Assembly (NCBI GenBank): GCA_900104855.1 | Contig: FNSS01000001.1 | Location: 5,456,001-5,520,000, forward strand | Length of the DNA: 64,000 nucleotides | Reading direction: 5' to 3' | Origin: Rhizobiales bacterium GAS188 | GTDB taxonomy: Bacteria; Pseudomonadota; Alphaproteobacteria; Rhizobiales; Beijerinckiaceae | Shown here: in pieces, positions 16,802-25,864 of the stretch | Layout of the letters: each line of letters begins with the position of its first letter | Position numbering within the stretch: position 1 is the stretch's first letter | Notes under the pieces: generated by a model | Database searches by the model: none | Seen by the model: the letters and a program-made list of their open reading frames with translations, nothing else | What the model was told of the DNA's origin: nothing | Position numbers and translations under genes: made by a program

Positions 16802-19738
16802 CTATTGCGGCGGAAGGGCGGCCGCCAGCACTTGCGCCACATGCACGGCTTGGCGGCGGGTGCCGTCGGCGATCTGATGTCGGCAGGAGGTGCCGTCGGC
16901 GACGATGATGGTGCTTTCAGGTTCGGCGCGCACTGCCGGCAGCAGCGCGGCTTCGCCCATGAGCTTCGACACCGCGACCGTCGCCGCATGATAGCCGAAG
17001 GCGCCGGCCATGCCGCAGCAGCTCGACTGCACGGTCTCGACCTCGAGGCCGGGCACGAGCTTGAGCGTCTTCTCCACCAGGCCGTCGAGGCCGAAAGCCT
17101 TCTGATGGCAATGGGTGTGCAGCAAGGCCTTGCGGGCTGTCGGCGCAAGCTCGAGTTTCAGCCGGCCGGCATCCGACTCGGCCATGAGGAACTCCTCGAA
17201 GATCACGGCCTTCGCGGCGACTTCGCGTGCCGCCTCGTTCTTCACCAGGGCCGGGATCTCGTCGCGGAAGGTCAACAGGCAGGAGGGCTCGAGCCCGATG
17301 ATCGGCACGTCACGGCGCGCAAAGGGGCCGAGCGCGGCGAGCGATCGCTTGGCTTCGCGGCGCGCCTCCTCGATTTGCCCGGTCGAGAGATAAGTGCGCC
17401 CGCAGCACAGCGCCCGCGCCGTGCCGTCCACGGGCTTCGGCAGATGCACGCGATAGCCGGCCGCGACCAGCACGGCGAGCGCCGCTTCGATGGCCTCGCG
17501 CTCGAAGGCACGGTTGAAGGTGTCGGCGAACAGCACGACCTCGCGGCCATCGGGTGGGCCGAACGTCTCGGCGGTCGGGCGGAACGGATCGCTGCGCCAG
17601 GCGGGCAGGGGACGTTCGGCCGCGAAGCCGGCAAGGGCCTGGGATAACCGCGCCGCGCCGGGCAGCCGGTCGCGCAGGTTGAGGATGAAGGCGAAACGCG
17701 CGGCGAGCGGCGCATAGCGGGGCAGGGCGCCGATCAGCCGGTCGAACAGGCTCAAGCCATGGTTTTTGACGCGCGCCGCCGCCACCTCGATCTTCATGCG
17801 CGCCATGTCGACGCCGGTCGGGCATTCGCGCCGGCAGGCCTTGCAGGAGACGCAGAGCTCGAGCGCAGCCTGCATGTCCGGCGAGGCGAGCGCGTCGGGG
17901 CCGAGCTGACCCGTGAGCGCCAGGCGCAACGTGTTGGCGCGGCCGCGCGTCACATGCTGCTCGTCGCGCGTTACCCGATAGGAGGGGCACATGGCGCCGC
18001 CCTCGAGCTTGCGGCAGGCGCCGTTGTTGTTGCACATCTCGACGGCGCCCAGCAGGCCGCCGGCGCCGCCGGAATAATCGGACCAATCGAGCGCCGGCGC
18101 GAATTCCAAAGCTTGGTAGGACGGCGCGTAGCGAAAGAGCGAGCGATCGTCGAATTTCGGCGCATGCACGATCTTGCCGGGATTCATCAGCGCCAGCGGA
18201 TCGAAGCTCTCTTTCACCTCCTCGAAGGCCCGCACCAGGCGGGAGCCGAACATGGCCTCATGGAACTCCGAGCGCACCAACCCGTCGCCATGCTCGCCCG
18301 AATGGGAACCCTTATAGGCGCGCACCAGGGCGAAAGCTTCTTCGGCGATGGCCCGCATCGCCTTCACGTCGCGCTCGAGCTTGAGATTGAGGATGGGGCG
18401 CACATGCAGGCAGCCCTCCGAGGCATGCGCGTACCAGGTGCCGCGCGTGCCGTGCCTCTCGAAGACCTCCGTGAGCCGCCGCGTATATTCGGCGAGATCG
18501 GGCAAGGGCACGGCGCAATCCTCGACGAAGGAGACGGGCTTGCCGGCGCTCTTCATCGACATCATGATGTTGAGGCCGGAAGTGCGCAGATCCGCGATGG
18601 CGTTCTGCAAGCCGGGATCCAGGACATCGACCACGCCGCCGAAATGTCGGCGCTCGCGATCCCAGCCGAAGCCGAGATCGCCCATCAGCTCATGCAGCTC
18701 CTTGAGCCTCCTTGCATTTTCGGCCTCGCTCTCGGCGAACTCGACCACCAGCAGGGCTTCCGGCTCGCCGCGCAAGACGCGCTCGAGCGTCGGCTTGAAC
18801 ATGGCGATCTCGCCGGCGAGCCCGATCATGGTCGCATCGACGAGCTCGATGGCGATGGGTTTCAGCCTGACGAGATGCTGGGCCGCATCCATGGCGGCGT
18901 GGAAGGAGCCGAAATGGCAGACGCCCAGCGCCCGCTTGCCGAGCACCGGCCAGAGCTTCAATTCGATCGCCGTCGAAAAGGCGAGGGTGCCTTCCGAACC
19001 GACCAGGAGATGGGCGAGGTTGTTCGAAGCGGCATTGGGCAGGAGCGCGTCGAGATTATAGCCGCCGACCCGGCGCTGCACTTTCGGGAAGCGCGACACC
19101 ACCTCGTCGGCCTCGCGCTCGCCGATGGCGAGGAGGTGCGCTGTGAGCGCAGATTCGCGCGAGGCGGCATCTGCTTGCACGGAGCCGGCCGCGACCTCGC
19201 CGAAATGCATCGGTGTGCCGTCAGGAAGGACGGCATCGATTGCGATCACATTGTCGCGCATCGTGCCGTAGCGCAGCGAGCGGCCGCCGCAGGAATTATT
19301 GCCGGCCATGCCCCCGATCGTGGCGCGGGAGGCGGTCGAGACATCGACCGGGAACCACAGCCCATGCGGCTTGAGCTGCCGGTTGAGCTCATCGAGCACA
19401 ATACCCGGCTCGACCACGCAGCTTCGCGCCTTAGCGTCGAGCGAGACGAGGCGGTTCAGGTGCTTCGAGCCGTCGATGACGAGGCTCGTATTGATGGCCT
19501 GGCCGGATTGCGAAGTGCCGCCGCCGCGCGGCGTGACGGGGACGCTCTCCTCACGCGCCGCGGCGAGAGCCCGCAGCGCCTCGTCCATGCTGCGCGGCAC
19601 GACGACGCCGAGCGGCATCATCTGATAATGCGAGGCGTCGGTCGCGTAGCGTCCGCGCGAGAACCGGTCGAACAGCACTTCGCCGGTGATCTCGCGTCGC
19701 AAACGGCGCTCCAATCCGGGCCTCAAGCTCTCGGCCAT
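16802..19738 (-). CDS. FAD-linked oxidase / Fe-S protein fusion (D-2-hydroxyacid dehydrogenase type, YdiJ-like)
   Basis: This 978-residue fusion begins with a VAO-type FAD-binding domain (PRGGGTSQSGQAI near 73, VVEPGIVLDELNRQL, GGMAGNNSCGGRSLRYGT) and an FAD-oxidase C domain to about residue 540. Two ferredoxin cysteine clusters follow (MCNNNGACRKLEGGAMCPSY and ELCVSCKACRRECPTGVDMAR), then two CCG domains (ALCCGRTY, SSCCGMAGAFGYH). Such proteins oxidise D-lactate, D-2-hydroxyglutarate or related D-2-hydroxyacids at the membrane face. The substrate is not decided here. ATG 19738 was preferred over GTG 19744. Confidence 0.9.
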   Translation of the reverse strand: MAESLRPGLERRLRREITGEVLFDRFSRGRYATDASHYQMMPLGVVVPRSMDEALRALAAAREESVPVTPRGGGTSQSGQAINTSLVIDGSKHLNRLVSLDAKARSCVVEPGIVLDELNRQLKPHGLWFPVDVSTASRATIGGMAGNNSCGGRSLRYGTMRDNVIAIDAVLPDGTPMHFGEVAAGSVQADAASRESALTAHLLAIGEREADEVVSRFPKVQRRVGGYNLDALLPNAASNNLAHLLVGSEGTLAFSTAIELKLWPVLGKRALGVCHFGSFHAAMDAAQHLVRLKPIAIELVDATMIGLAGEIAMFKPTLERVLRGEPEALLVVEFAESEAENARRLKELHELMGDLGFGWDRERRHFGGVVDVLDPGLQNAIADLRTSGLNIMMSMKSAGKPVSFVEDCAVPLPDLAEYTRRLTEVFERHGTRGTWYAHASEGCLHVRPILNLKLERDVKAMRAIAEEAFALVRAYKGSHSGEHGDGLVRSEFHEAMFGSRLVRAFEEVKESFDPLALMNPGKIVHAPKFDDRSLFRYAPSYQALEFAPALDWSDYSGGAGGLLGAVEMCNNNGACRKLEGGAMCPSYRVTRDEQHVTRGRANTLRLALTGQLGPDALASPDMQAALELCVSCKACRRECPTGVDMARMKIEVAAARVKNHGLSLFDRLIGALPRYAPLAARFAFILNLRDRLPGAARLSQALAGFAAERPLPAWRSDPFRPTAETFGPPDGREVVLFADTFNRAFEREAIEAALAVLVAAGYRVHLPKPVDGTARALCCGRTYLSTGQIEEARREAKRSLAALGPFARRDVPIIGLEPSCLLTFRDEIPALVKNEAAREVAAKAVIFEEFLMAESDAGRLKLELAPTARKALLHTHCHQKAFGLDGLVEKTLKLVPGLEVETVQSSCCGMAGAFGYHAATVAVSKLMGEAALLPAVRAEPESTIIVADGTSCRHQIADGTRRQAVHVAQVLAAALPPQ

Positions 19739-19817
19739 GTTCACCTGCCCGTTGCGGTTCCACCCCGCTCTGTTCTTGGTTCGACGAGGATCATCGCGTC
19801 AAGGTTTGGCTCCAGCG

Positions 19818-19937
19818 CGTCATGGCCGGGTTTCGGCCCGGCCATCCATGCCTTCCTCGAATTCATGATGTAGTCTCAATCGTCCTTAGCGGGGACTCAG
19901 CGAGACGTGGATGGCCGGGACAAGCCCGGCCATGACG
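19818..19937. repeat. palindromic GTCATGGCCGGG repeat element
   Basis: The left arm (19818-19852) starts CGTCATGGCCGGG and ends CGGCCATCCATGCC. The right arm (19906-19937), starting CGTGGATGGCCGGG and ending CGGCCATGACG, is nearly its reverse complement. Each arm also folds on itself through CCGGG/CCCGG. This is a MITE-like double hairpin between divergent genes, and a second copy is at 37323. Confidence 0.8.
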
Positions 19938-19956
19938 AGAGTGAGGAGCGGTAAGC

Positions 19957-21174
19957 ATGAGCAATGTGCATCGGGTGGCGGGGCGCCACTTCCTGCAGAT
20001 TCCCGGCCCGACGCCGGTTCCCGACCGCATCCTGCGGGCGATCAGCTACCCGACCATCGATCATCGCGGCCCGGAATTCGAGAGGCTCGGGCGCAACGTG
20101 CTCGCCGGCATCAAATCGGTGTTCAAAACGGCCTCGCCCGTCATCATCTATCCGGCCTCCGGCACCGGCGCCTGGGAGGCGGCGCTCGTCAACCTCTTCT
20201 CGCCCGGCGACAAGGTGCTGATGTTCGAGACCGGGCATTTCGCGACCCTGTGGAAGAACATGGCGCAGAAGCTTGGCCTTACGCCGGAGTTCATCACCTC
20301 CGATTGGCGCGTCGGGGCCGATGCCGAGGCGATCGGCGCGAAGCTCGCGGCCGACAAGGCGCATGCCATCAAGGCCGTTTGCGTGGTCCATAACGAGACC
20401 TCGACCGGCTGCGTCTCGCCGGTCGCCGCGGTACGCCGGGCGATCGATGCGGCGAAGCACCCGGCGCTCTTGCTGGTCGACACCATCTCGTCGCTCGCCT
20501 CGATCGATTATCGCCATGACGAATGGGGCGTCGACGTCACGGTCGCGGGCTCCCAGAAAGGCCTTATGCTGCCGCCCGGCCTGTCCTTCACCGCGGTCTC
20601 GGAGAAAGCCCTGAAGGCGGCCGAGAGCGCGAAGCTGCCGCGGCTCTATTTCGACTGGCGCGAGATGCTGCGTCCGAATGCCCAGGGCTTCTTCCCCTAT
20701 ACGCCGAGCACCAACCTCCTTTACGGGCTGAAGGAGGCGATCGAGATGCTGCATGAGGAGGGGCTCGACCAGGTCTTCGCGCGCCATGACCGGCATGCCG
20801 AGGCGACCCGCCGCGCCGTGCGCGCATGGGGGGCGAAGGATTCGGGCCTCGAGATCTGGTGCAGCGAGCCCGAGCACTACTCCTCGTCGCTGACTGCCGT
20901 GCTGATGCCGGAAGGGCACAGCGCCGACCGGCTGCGCGAGACGGCGCTCGCTCATTTCGACATCTCGCTGGGCACCGGCCTCACCAAGCTCGCCGGCAAG
21001 GTGTTCCGCATCGGCCATCTCGGCGACACCAACGATCTCACCATCATCGGGGCGCTGGCGGGTGTCGAGATGGCGCTCGGCCTCGCCGAGGTGCCGCATG
21101 AGGCGGGCGGCGTCCAGGCCGCGATGAGCTATCTCGCCGAGGCGGCACGCGGTTCGCTGCCGGCCGCGGCGTAG
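19957..21174 (+). CDS. class V aminotransferase, serine-glyoxylate/alanine-glyoxylate type
   Basis: This 405-residue PLP enzyme resembles serine-glyoxylate aminotransferase. The N-terminal FLQIPGPTPVPDRIL and YPTIDHRGPEF match that family. YPASGTGAWEAALVNLFSPGD forms the phosphate region, and the lysine in VTVAGSQKGLMLPPG binds PLP. It converts glyoxylate to glycine using serine or another amino donor. A palindromic repeat separates it from the divergent hydroxyacid dehydrogenase. A glyoxylate/2-hydroxyacid link between them is plausible inference. Confidence 0.87.
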   Translation: MSNVHRVAGRHFLQIPGPTPVPDRILRAISYPTIDHRGPEFERLGRNVLAGIKSVFKTASPVIIYPASGTGAWEAALVNLFSPGDKVLMFETGHFATLWKNMAQKLGLTPEFITSDWRVGADAEAIGAKLAADKAHAIKAVCVVHNETSTGCVSPVAAVRRAIDAAKHPALLLVDTISSLASIDYRHDEWGVDVTVAGSQKGLMLPPGLSFTAVSEKALKAAESAKLPRLYFDWREMLRPNAQGFFPYTPSTNLLYGLKEAIEMLHEEGLDQVFARHDRHAEATRRAVRAWGAKDSGLEIWCSEPEHYSSSLTAVLMPEGHSADRLRETALAHFDISLGTGLTKLAGKVFRIGHLGDTNDLTIIGALAGVEMALGLAEVPHEAGGVQAAMSYLAEAARGSLPAAA

Positions 21175-21241
21175 GGCGCATTTGGTTCGCGGCGCGAGCC
21201 TTGCTATCCAGGCTTGAGAAACAGAGGGATCAGGAAACACC

Positions 21242-22663
21242 ATGCGCAACAGCGAAGAGATCTGGCGGCTCGTCGACGACAAGAAGGCGAGCTTCATCGC
21301 GCTCAGCGATCGCGTCTGGGGGATGCCCGAGCTCTCTTATGGCGAGTTCAAATCGGCCGCCGAGCATGGCGCCATGCTCGAGCAGCAGGGCTTCCGCGTC
21401 ACCAAGAATGTCGCCGGCATCCCGACCGCCGTCATCGGCGAGGCCGGTGAAGGCGGGCCGGTGATCGCGGTGCTCGGCGAATACGACGCCTTGCCGGGAC
21501 TGAGCCAGGAGGCCGATCTGCCCGAGCCGAAGCCGGTCGCTGAAGGCGGCAACGGACATGGCTGCGGTCATAATCTCCTGGGCGCGGCCTCGTTGCTCGC
21601 CGCCACCGCCATCAAGGATTATCTCGCGGCCAACAAGCTCAAAGGGCGGGTGCGCTATTATGGCTGCCCGGCCGAGGAGGGCGGCGCCGCCAAGGGTTTC
21701 ATGGTGCGTGAAGGCGCCTTCAAGGATGTGGACATCGCCATTTCCTGGCATCCGGGACATTTCTCGGCGGTGTTCACGACGAAGATGCTCGCCAATACCA
21801 GGATCAACTTCACCTTCACGGGCCGGGCTTCGCATGCAGCCGCTGCGCCGCATCTCGGGCGCAGCGCGCTCGACGCCGTCGAGCTCATGAATGTCGGCGT
21901 CAATTATATGCGCGAGCATATGCCCGACAGCGCCCGCGTGCATTACGCGCTGATCGATGGCGGCGGTGTCGCCCCCAATGTGGTGCAGGCCCGCGCCGAG
22001 GTCTGTTATCTCATCCGGGCGAGCGACCTCTCCGAGCTCACGCCTCTCGTCGAGCGGGTGCGCAAGATCGCCGACGGCGCAGCCCTGATGACCGGGACCC
22101 GGGTCGAGTCGCGGGTGCTGAGCGCCGTCTCCAATCTCGTCGCCAACACGCCGCTCGAGGCGGCGCTGCACGCGAATATGATGCGGCTCGGCCCGCCGGA
22201 TTTCGACGAGGCCGACCGGGCGCTCGCGGCCAAATTCCAGGCCACCTTGACCAAGGAGGATATCGCGGCCGCCTATCGTCTCCACGGAGTTGCGATCGAG
22301 GCCGGCAAGCCGCTCTGCGACCAGATCGTGCCGCTCGATGCGGCGGGTGTCGGCAGCGGCTCGACCGATGTCGGCGATGTGAGCTGGGTGGTGCCAACCG
22401 TGCAGCTCTGGGGCGCTACTTGCGCCATCGGCACGCCCTTCCATGCCTGGCAGTTCACCGGCCAGGGCAAGTCGGGCATGGCCCATAAGGGCCTCGTCCA
22501 TGCCGCGAAGGTGATGGCCGGGACAGCGGTCGATGCGCTCGAGGACGAGACCTTGATCCGTCGCGCCCAGGAGGATCTGCGCAAGCGCCTCGCGGCCGAG
22601 CCTTATGTGTGCCCCTTGCCGCCCGATCTCGACCCGCCGATCGAGGTTAGCGAGGCCGCCTGA
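21242..22663 (+). CDS. M20 family amidohydrolase (AbgB-like)
   Basis: This 473-residue metal-dependent amidohydrolase matches aminobenzoyl-glutamate utilisation protein B in length and motifs: VWGMPELSYGEF, GEYDALPGLSQ, HGCGHNLLGAAS (metal ligands), GCPAEEGGAAK with the catalytic glutamate, and FTGRASHAAAAPHLGRSALDAVELMN in the dimerisation region. The amide substrate is unknown. GGGATCAGGAAAC precedes ATG 21242. It lies 67 bp after the aminotransferase on the same strand, so one operon is possible. Its end overlaps the convergent OsmC gene by 17 bp. Confidence 0.88.
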   Translation: MRNSEEIWRLVDDKKASFIALSDRVWGMPELSYGEFKSAAEHGAMLEQQGFRVTKNVAGIPTAVIGEAGEGGPVIAVLGEYDALPGLSQEADLPEPKPVAEGGNGHGCGHNLLGAASLLAATAIKDYLAANKLKGRVRYYGCPAEEGGAAKGFMVREGAFKDVDIAISWHPGHFSAVFTTKMLANTRINFTFTGRASHAAAAPHLGRSALDAVELMNVGVNYMREHMPDSARVHYALIDGGGVAPNVVQARAEVCYLIRASDLSELTPLVERVRKIADGAALMTGTRVESRVLSAVSNLVANTPLEAALHANMMRLGPPDFDEADRALAAKFQATLTKEDIAAAYRLHGVAIEAGKPLCDQIVPLDAAGVGSGSTDVGDVSWVVPTVQLWGATCAIGTPFHAWQFTGQGKSGMAHKGLVHAAKVMAGTAVDALEDETLIRRAQEDLRKRLAAEPYVCPLPPDLDPPIEVSEAA

Positions 22664-23159
22664 ACGTCACTTCGAGCGCAGGCTTGGCGTTGAGCGTCTG
22701 GAACACCACGCAATAGCGCTCGGTGAGCTTGATGAGCGTATCGAGCTTCTCCTGCGGCGCATCGCTGTCGATCTCGAAGGCGAGCCGGATGGCGCGAAAG
22801 CCCACCGGCGCATCCTTGGCGACGCCGAGCGTGCCGCGGAAATCGAGATCGCCCTCGGCCTTCACGACACCGCGCCTCAGCGGGATTTCGAGCGCCGTCG
22901 CCACCGCCTTCAGGGTCACGCCGGCGCAGGCGACCAGCGCCTCGAGCAGCATGTCGCCCGAGCACAATTCGGCGCCCGAGCCGCCGGTTGCCGGATGCAG
23001 GCCCGCAAACGCAAGGGCGCGCCCGGTCTCGACCTTGCAGGCGATCTTGGCCTCATCGATCTCGCCTTGCGCCCGCAAGGTGATGAGCGCGGCGGCAGGA
23101 TCGTGCTTGTAGCTCTCCTTATGGGGCGCCTGCATTGCCCTCAGCGCGGCTGCGTCCAT
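22647..23159 (-). CDS. OsmC family protein
   Basis: This 170-residue OsmC/Ohr-fold protein has GSGAELCSGDMLLEALVACAGVTLKAVA, which carries both family cysteines (LCSGD and ACAG). The C-terminal strand region DTLIKLTERYCVVFQTLNAKPALEV supplies a third conserved cysteine. OsmC proteins reduce organic hydroperoxides, but this long-spacer type is often of unknown function. The start at 23159 gives proper spacing to GGAGG; an ATG at 23168 abuts that site. The 17-bp overlap with the M20 gene is convergent. Confidence 0.82.
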   Translation of the reverse strand: MDAAALRAMQAPHKESYKHDPAAALITLRAQGEIDEAKIACKVETGRALAFAGLHPATGGSGAELCSGDMLLEALVACAGVTLKAVATALEIPLRRGVVKAEGDLDFRGTLGVAKDAPVGFRAIRLAFEIDSDAPQEKLDTLIKLTERYCVVFQTLNAKPALEVTFRRPR

Positions 23160-23394
23160 GATGCTCATCCTCCGGTCGGGGAGGCCCGCTCGGCGCCTCC
23201 ATGCCGAATTCATGCATCGCGGAGGCCGCTTGCGCCAGGGGCCCGCTCGCCGTCGGGCGCCGGGCCGCCTGCGCATGACGCGAAAACGTGATCGCTCCGC
23301 GTCTCAAGGCATGATCTGGTGAAGCCGCTTGCCGGCTCTCGCAATCATGCTTTAGCTTCGACCTCCATTCCCTCCTCTAAGCGGTCGAGCCATC

Positions 23395-24411
23395 ATGACA
23401 TCGTCCCCTCTGCGCATCGGTGTCCTCGGCACCGCCAATATCGCGCGCGCCTTCATCGCGGGCGTTTCCCCCTCGCAGCTCGTCAAGGTCACAACCATTG
23501 CGAGCCGCGACGCCGCCAAGGCCGAGGGTTTCGCGCGCGAGACGGGGCTCTCGCGAACCCATTCCTCCTACGAGGCTCTGCTGGCCGATTCCGAGATCGA
23601 CGCCGTCTACATTCCCTTGCCGAACAGCCTGCATGCCGAATGGGCGATCCGCGCTGCGGAAGCGCGCAAGCATGTGCTGTGCGAAAAACCCCTGGCGGCG
23701 ACCGAAGCCGAAGCGCGCGCCATGTTCGCCGCCGCCCGCAAGCACGGCGTGCAGCTCGTCGAGGCCTATCCTTATCGGGCCCAGCCGCAGACGCTGAAGC
23801 TGCGCGAGCTTCTGGAAGCAGGCGCGATCGGGCGCCCGCAAGTGATGCAGGCGACGATCGGCTTCACGATCGCCGATCCGGCGAACATACGCCTCGATGC
23901 GGCTTTGGCCGGAGGCGCGCTGATGGATGCCGGCAGCTACCCGGTCAGTTTGGTGCGCATGGTGGCAGGCGAGCGGCCCGCATGGGTCCAGGCCGCGGCG
24001 CGCTTCGCCGAGAGCGGCGTCGACCGCAGCCTCGTCGCGACGATCGCCTTCGCGGGCGGCTTCCTGGCGCAGATCTCGTGCAGCTTCGCGACCGGCTTCC
24101 ATCGGCATGCGCTGATCGCCGGCGATGACGGGGTGATCGAGACGAGCTTCCTCAATCACCCGCCGCTTGGAGGGCCGCCAGCCCTGCAGCTGAAGCGCGG
24201 CAAGGATAGTCGCGCCTATGAAACCATCGAGGTCCAGGGCGGCGACGGCTTCCTCGCCGAGACGGAGGCATTTGCCAGGCTGGTGACGCAGGGCCCCGCG
24301 CATTGGACGGGAGCGAGCGAAGCGGAATCGATCGACATCATGGCAACGCTCGAGGCGATCTTGCGCAGCGCCCGCTCGGGCGAACGGGCCGAGCTGGCAG
24401 CGCCGGCTTAA
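23395..24411 (+). CDS. Gfo/Idh/MocA family NAD(P)-dependent oxidoreductase
   Basis: The 338-residue protein has an N-terminal Rossmann fold (IGVLGTANIARAFIAG). The family signature VYIPLPNSLHAEWAIRAAEARKHVLCEKPLA, with the conserved EKP lysine, lies near residues 75-105. The C-terminal half is the mixed alpha/beta substrate domain (DAGSYPVSLVRMVAGERP). It resembles D-xylose/dihydrodiol-type dehydrogenases. The substrate, probably a sugar or cyclitol, cannot be named. It stands alone. Confidence 0.87.
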   Translation: MTSSPLRIGVLGTANIARAFIAGVSPSQLVKVTTIASRDAAKAEGFARETGLSRTHSSYEALLADSEIDAVYIPLPNSLHAEWAIRAAEARKHVLCEKPLAATEAEARAMFAAARKHGVQLVEAYPYRAQPQTLKLRELLEAGAIGRPQVMQATIGFTIADPANIRLDAALAGGALMDAGSYPVSLVRMVAGERPAWVQAAARFAESGVDRSLVATIAFAGGFLAQISCSFATGFHRHALIAGDDGVIETSFLNHPPLGGPPALQLKRGKDSRAYETIEVQGGDGFLAETEAFARLVTQGPAHWTGASEAESIDIMATLEAILRSARSGERAELAAPA

Positions 24412-24604
24412 GTCGATCAGGAGCGGGTCATCCCGTGCGCACTGTTCGCCGCTCCAAGCAAACTTTGCGACCGCAGCCCCAATCCGCGCCCCTCGCCATC
24501 AAATTATTTGCCTACATCCGGTCGGTCTTAGGGGTTCCTTAGATTTTTTGTGCCCAAAAAGCTCCGAAGATATCGTCGGCTAACGATTTCCTCGGACCAG
24601 TACG

Positions 24605-25639
24605 ATGACCAGATCGAAGCCAAAATGCGGCCCGGCGTTGAACAAGCAGTCGGATCGCGGATTCGCCATCAAGCTCATGGAGCATTTGGTGGTGCCCACT
24701 TTCGTGTTGAGCCCCGATTGCCGCGTCCTGATCTGGAACCGCGCCTGTGAGCGCCTCACCGGCATTCCGGCAGCGGAAGTGGTCGGCACTTCGGAGCATT
24801 GGCGCGGCTTCTATGATGCGCCGCGTCCTTGCCTCGCCGATCTGGTGGCGCTCGGCCGCGTGCGCGAGGTGGATCAGCTCTATGCCCAGCATGGCGCGAC
24901 CGACGCGATCCATCACGGGCTGTCGGCCGAGAATTGGTGCGTCATGCCGCAACTCGGCACCAGCCTCTATCTCGCCATCGATGCAGGGCCGATCTATGAC
25001 GATGCCGGGCGCCTGATCGCGGTCGTCGAGACGCTGCGCGACATGACGGCGCAGAAGGAAGCGCAGGTGGCGCTGCAGGCGCTGGCCTCGCGCGACGGGC
25101 TGACCGGGCTCGCGAACCGCCGCAGCTTCGACGAGAATCTCGACCAGGAATGGCGCCGCGCCGCGCGCGAGGCCCATCCCCTGTCGCTGCTCATGATCGA
25201 TATCGACTTCTTCAAGCGCTACAACGACGCCTACGGCCATCAGCAGGGCGATGAATGCCTCAAGGGGGTCGCCCATATCCTGTCGACTGAGATGCTGCGG
25301 GCGAGCGACCATGCGGCCCGCTATGGCGGCGAGGAATTCGCCGTGGTCCTGCCGAACACGACGCTCGAAGGCGCGAGGCGCGTCGCCGAACACCTGCGGC
25401 AGGTCCTGGCGGAAAACCACCTCGCCCATGTCGATTCGCCGATCGCCGATCATGTCACCATCAGCGTCGGTGTCGCGACCGCCGAGCCGCCTCTCGGCGA
25501 GAACCAGTCGAGCCTGATGGCGGCGGCCGATGCGGCGCTCTATCGGGCGAAGATGCTGGGCCGCGACCGCGTGGTCATCGGCCGCGACCGCTCAGTTGCG
25601 GCGGCGGCCAATTGCAAGTCGCTCAAGCGGAGCGCCTGA
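24605..25639 (+). CDS. diguanylate cyclase with PAS sensor domain
   Basis: This 344-residue soluble protein has a PAS domain (about 22-155, FVLSPDCRVLIWNRACERLTG) and a GGDEF domain (about 160-330). The active-site motif is GGEEF at 241-245, preceded five residues earlier by RASD (232-235), an intact inhibitory I-site. It should make cyclic di-GMP and be feedback-inhibited. There is no membrane segment, so it senses a cytosolic cue. ATG 24605 fits the PAS N-terminus. The 190 bp upstream show nothing else. Confidence 0.92.
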   Translation: MTRSKPKCGPALNKQSDRGFAIKLMEHLVVPTFVLSPDCRVLIWNRACERLTGIPAAEVVGTSEHWRGFYDAPRPCLADLVALGRVREVDQLYAQHGATDAIHHGLSAENWCVMPQLGTSLYLAIDAGPIYDDAGRLIAVVETLRDMTAQKEAQVALQALASRDGLTGLANRRSFDENLDQEWRRAAREAHPLSLLMIDIDFFKRYNDAYGHQQGDECLKGVAHILSTEMLRASDHAARYGGEEFAVVLPNTTLEGARRVAEHLRQVLAENHLAHVDSPIADHVTISVGVATAEPPLGENQSSLMAAADAALYRAKMLGRDRVVIGRDRSVAAAANCKSLKRSA

Positions 25640-25680
25640 TCTCGGGGGCGGCTAAGGCGATCCGGCGCGCCAGCGGGGCT

Positions 25681-25849
25681 CCCTCTCCCCGCCACTTCGC
25701 GGGGAGAGGGCGGGGGGTGAGGGGCCAGGTGATTAGCAAGAGCTTGGTGAGTGCGAGCCAGCGCTGCGGCCAATCACCGGGCCCCTCACCCGCTCCCTCG
25801 ACTGCGTCTCGGGATCGACCTCTCCCCGCAAGCGGGGCGAGGTAAGGGG
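25681..25849. repeat. palindromic REP-like element
   Basis: The outer hairpins are CCCTCTCCCCGC/GCGGGGAGAGGG (25681-25710) and an imperfect CCTCTCCCCGC/GCGGGGCGAGG (25819-25842). The interior, from about 25711, is closely matched by the reverse complement of 59456-59585, including TGCGAGCCAGCGC and CCCCTCACCCGCTCCCTCG. It fills the gap between the cyclase and the convergent hydantoinase. Confidence 0.8.
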
Positions 25850-25864
25850 CGCCGCCGCCATCCT

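Noticed and set aside
17759-19873. 704-codon plus-strand frame opposite the FAD/Fe-S oxidoreductase
   Set aside because: Shadow of a gene with full catalytic motifs; no ribosome site or family signature.
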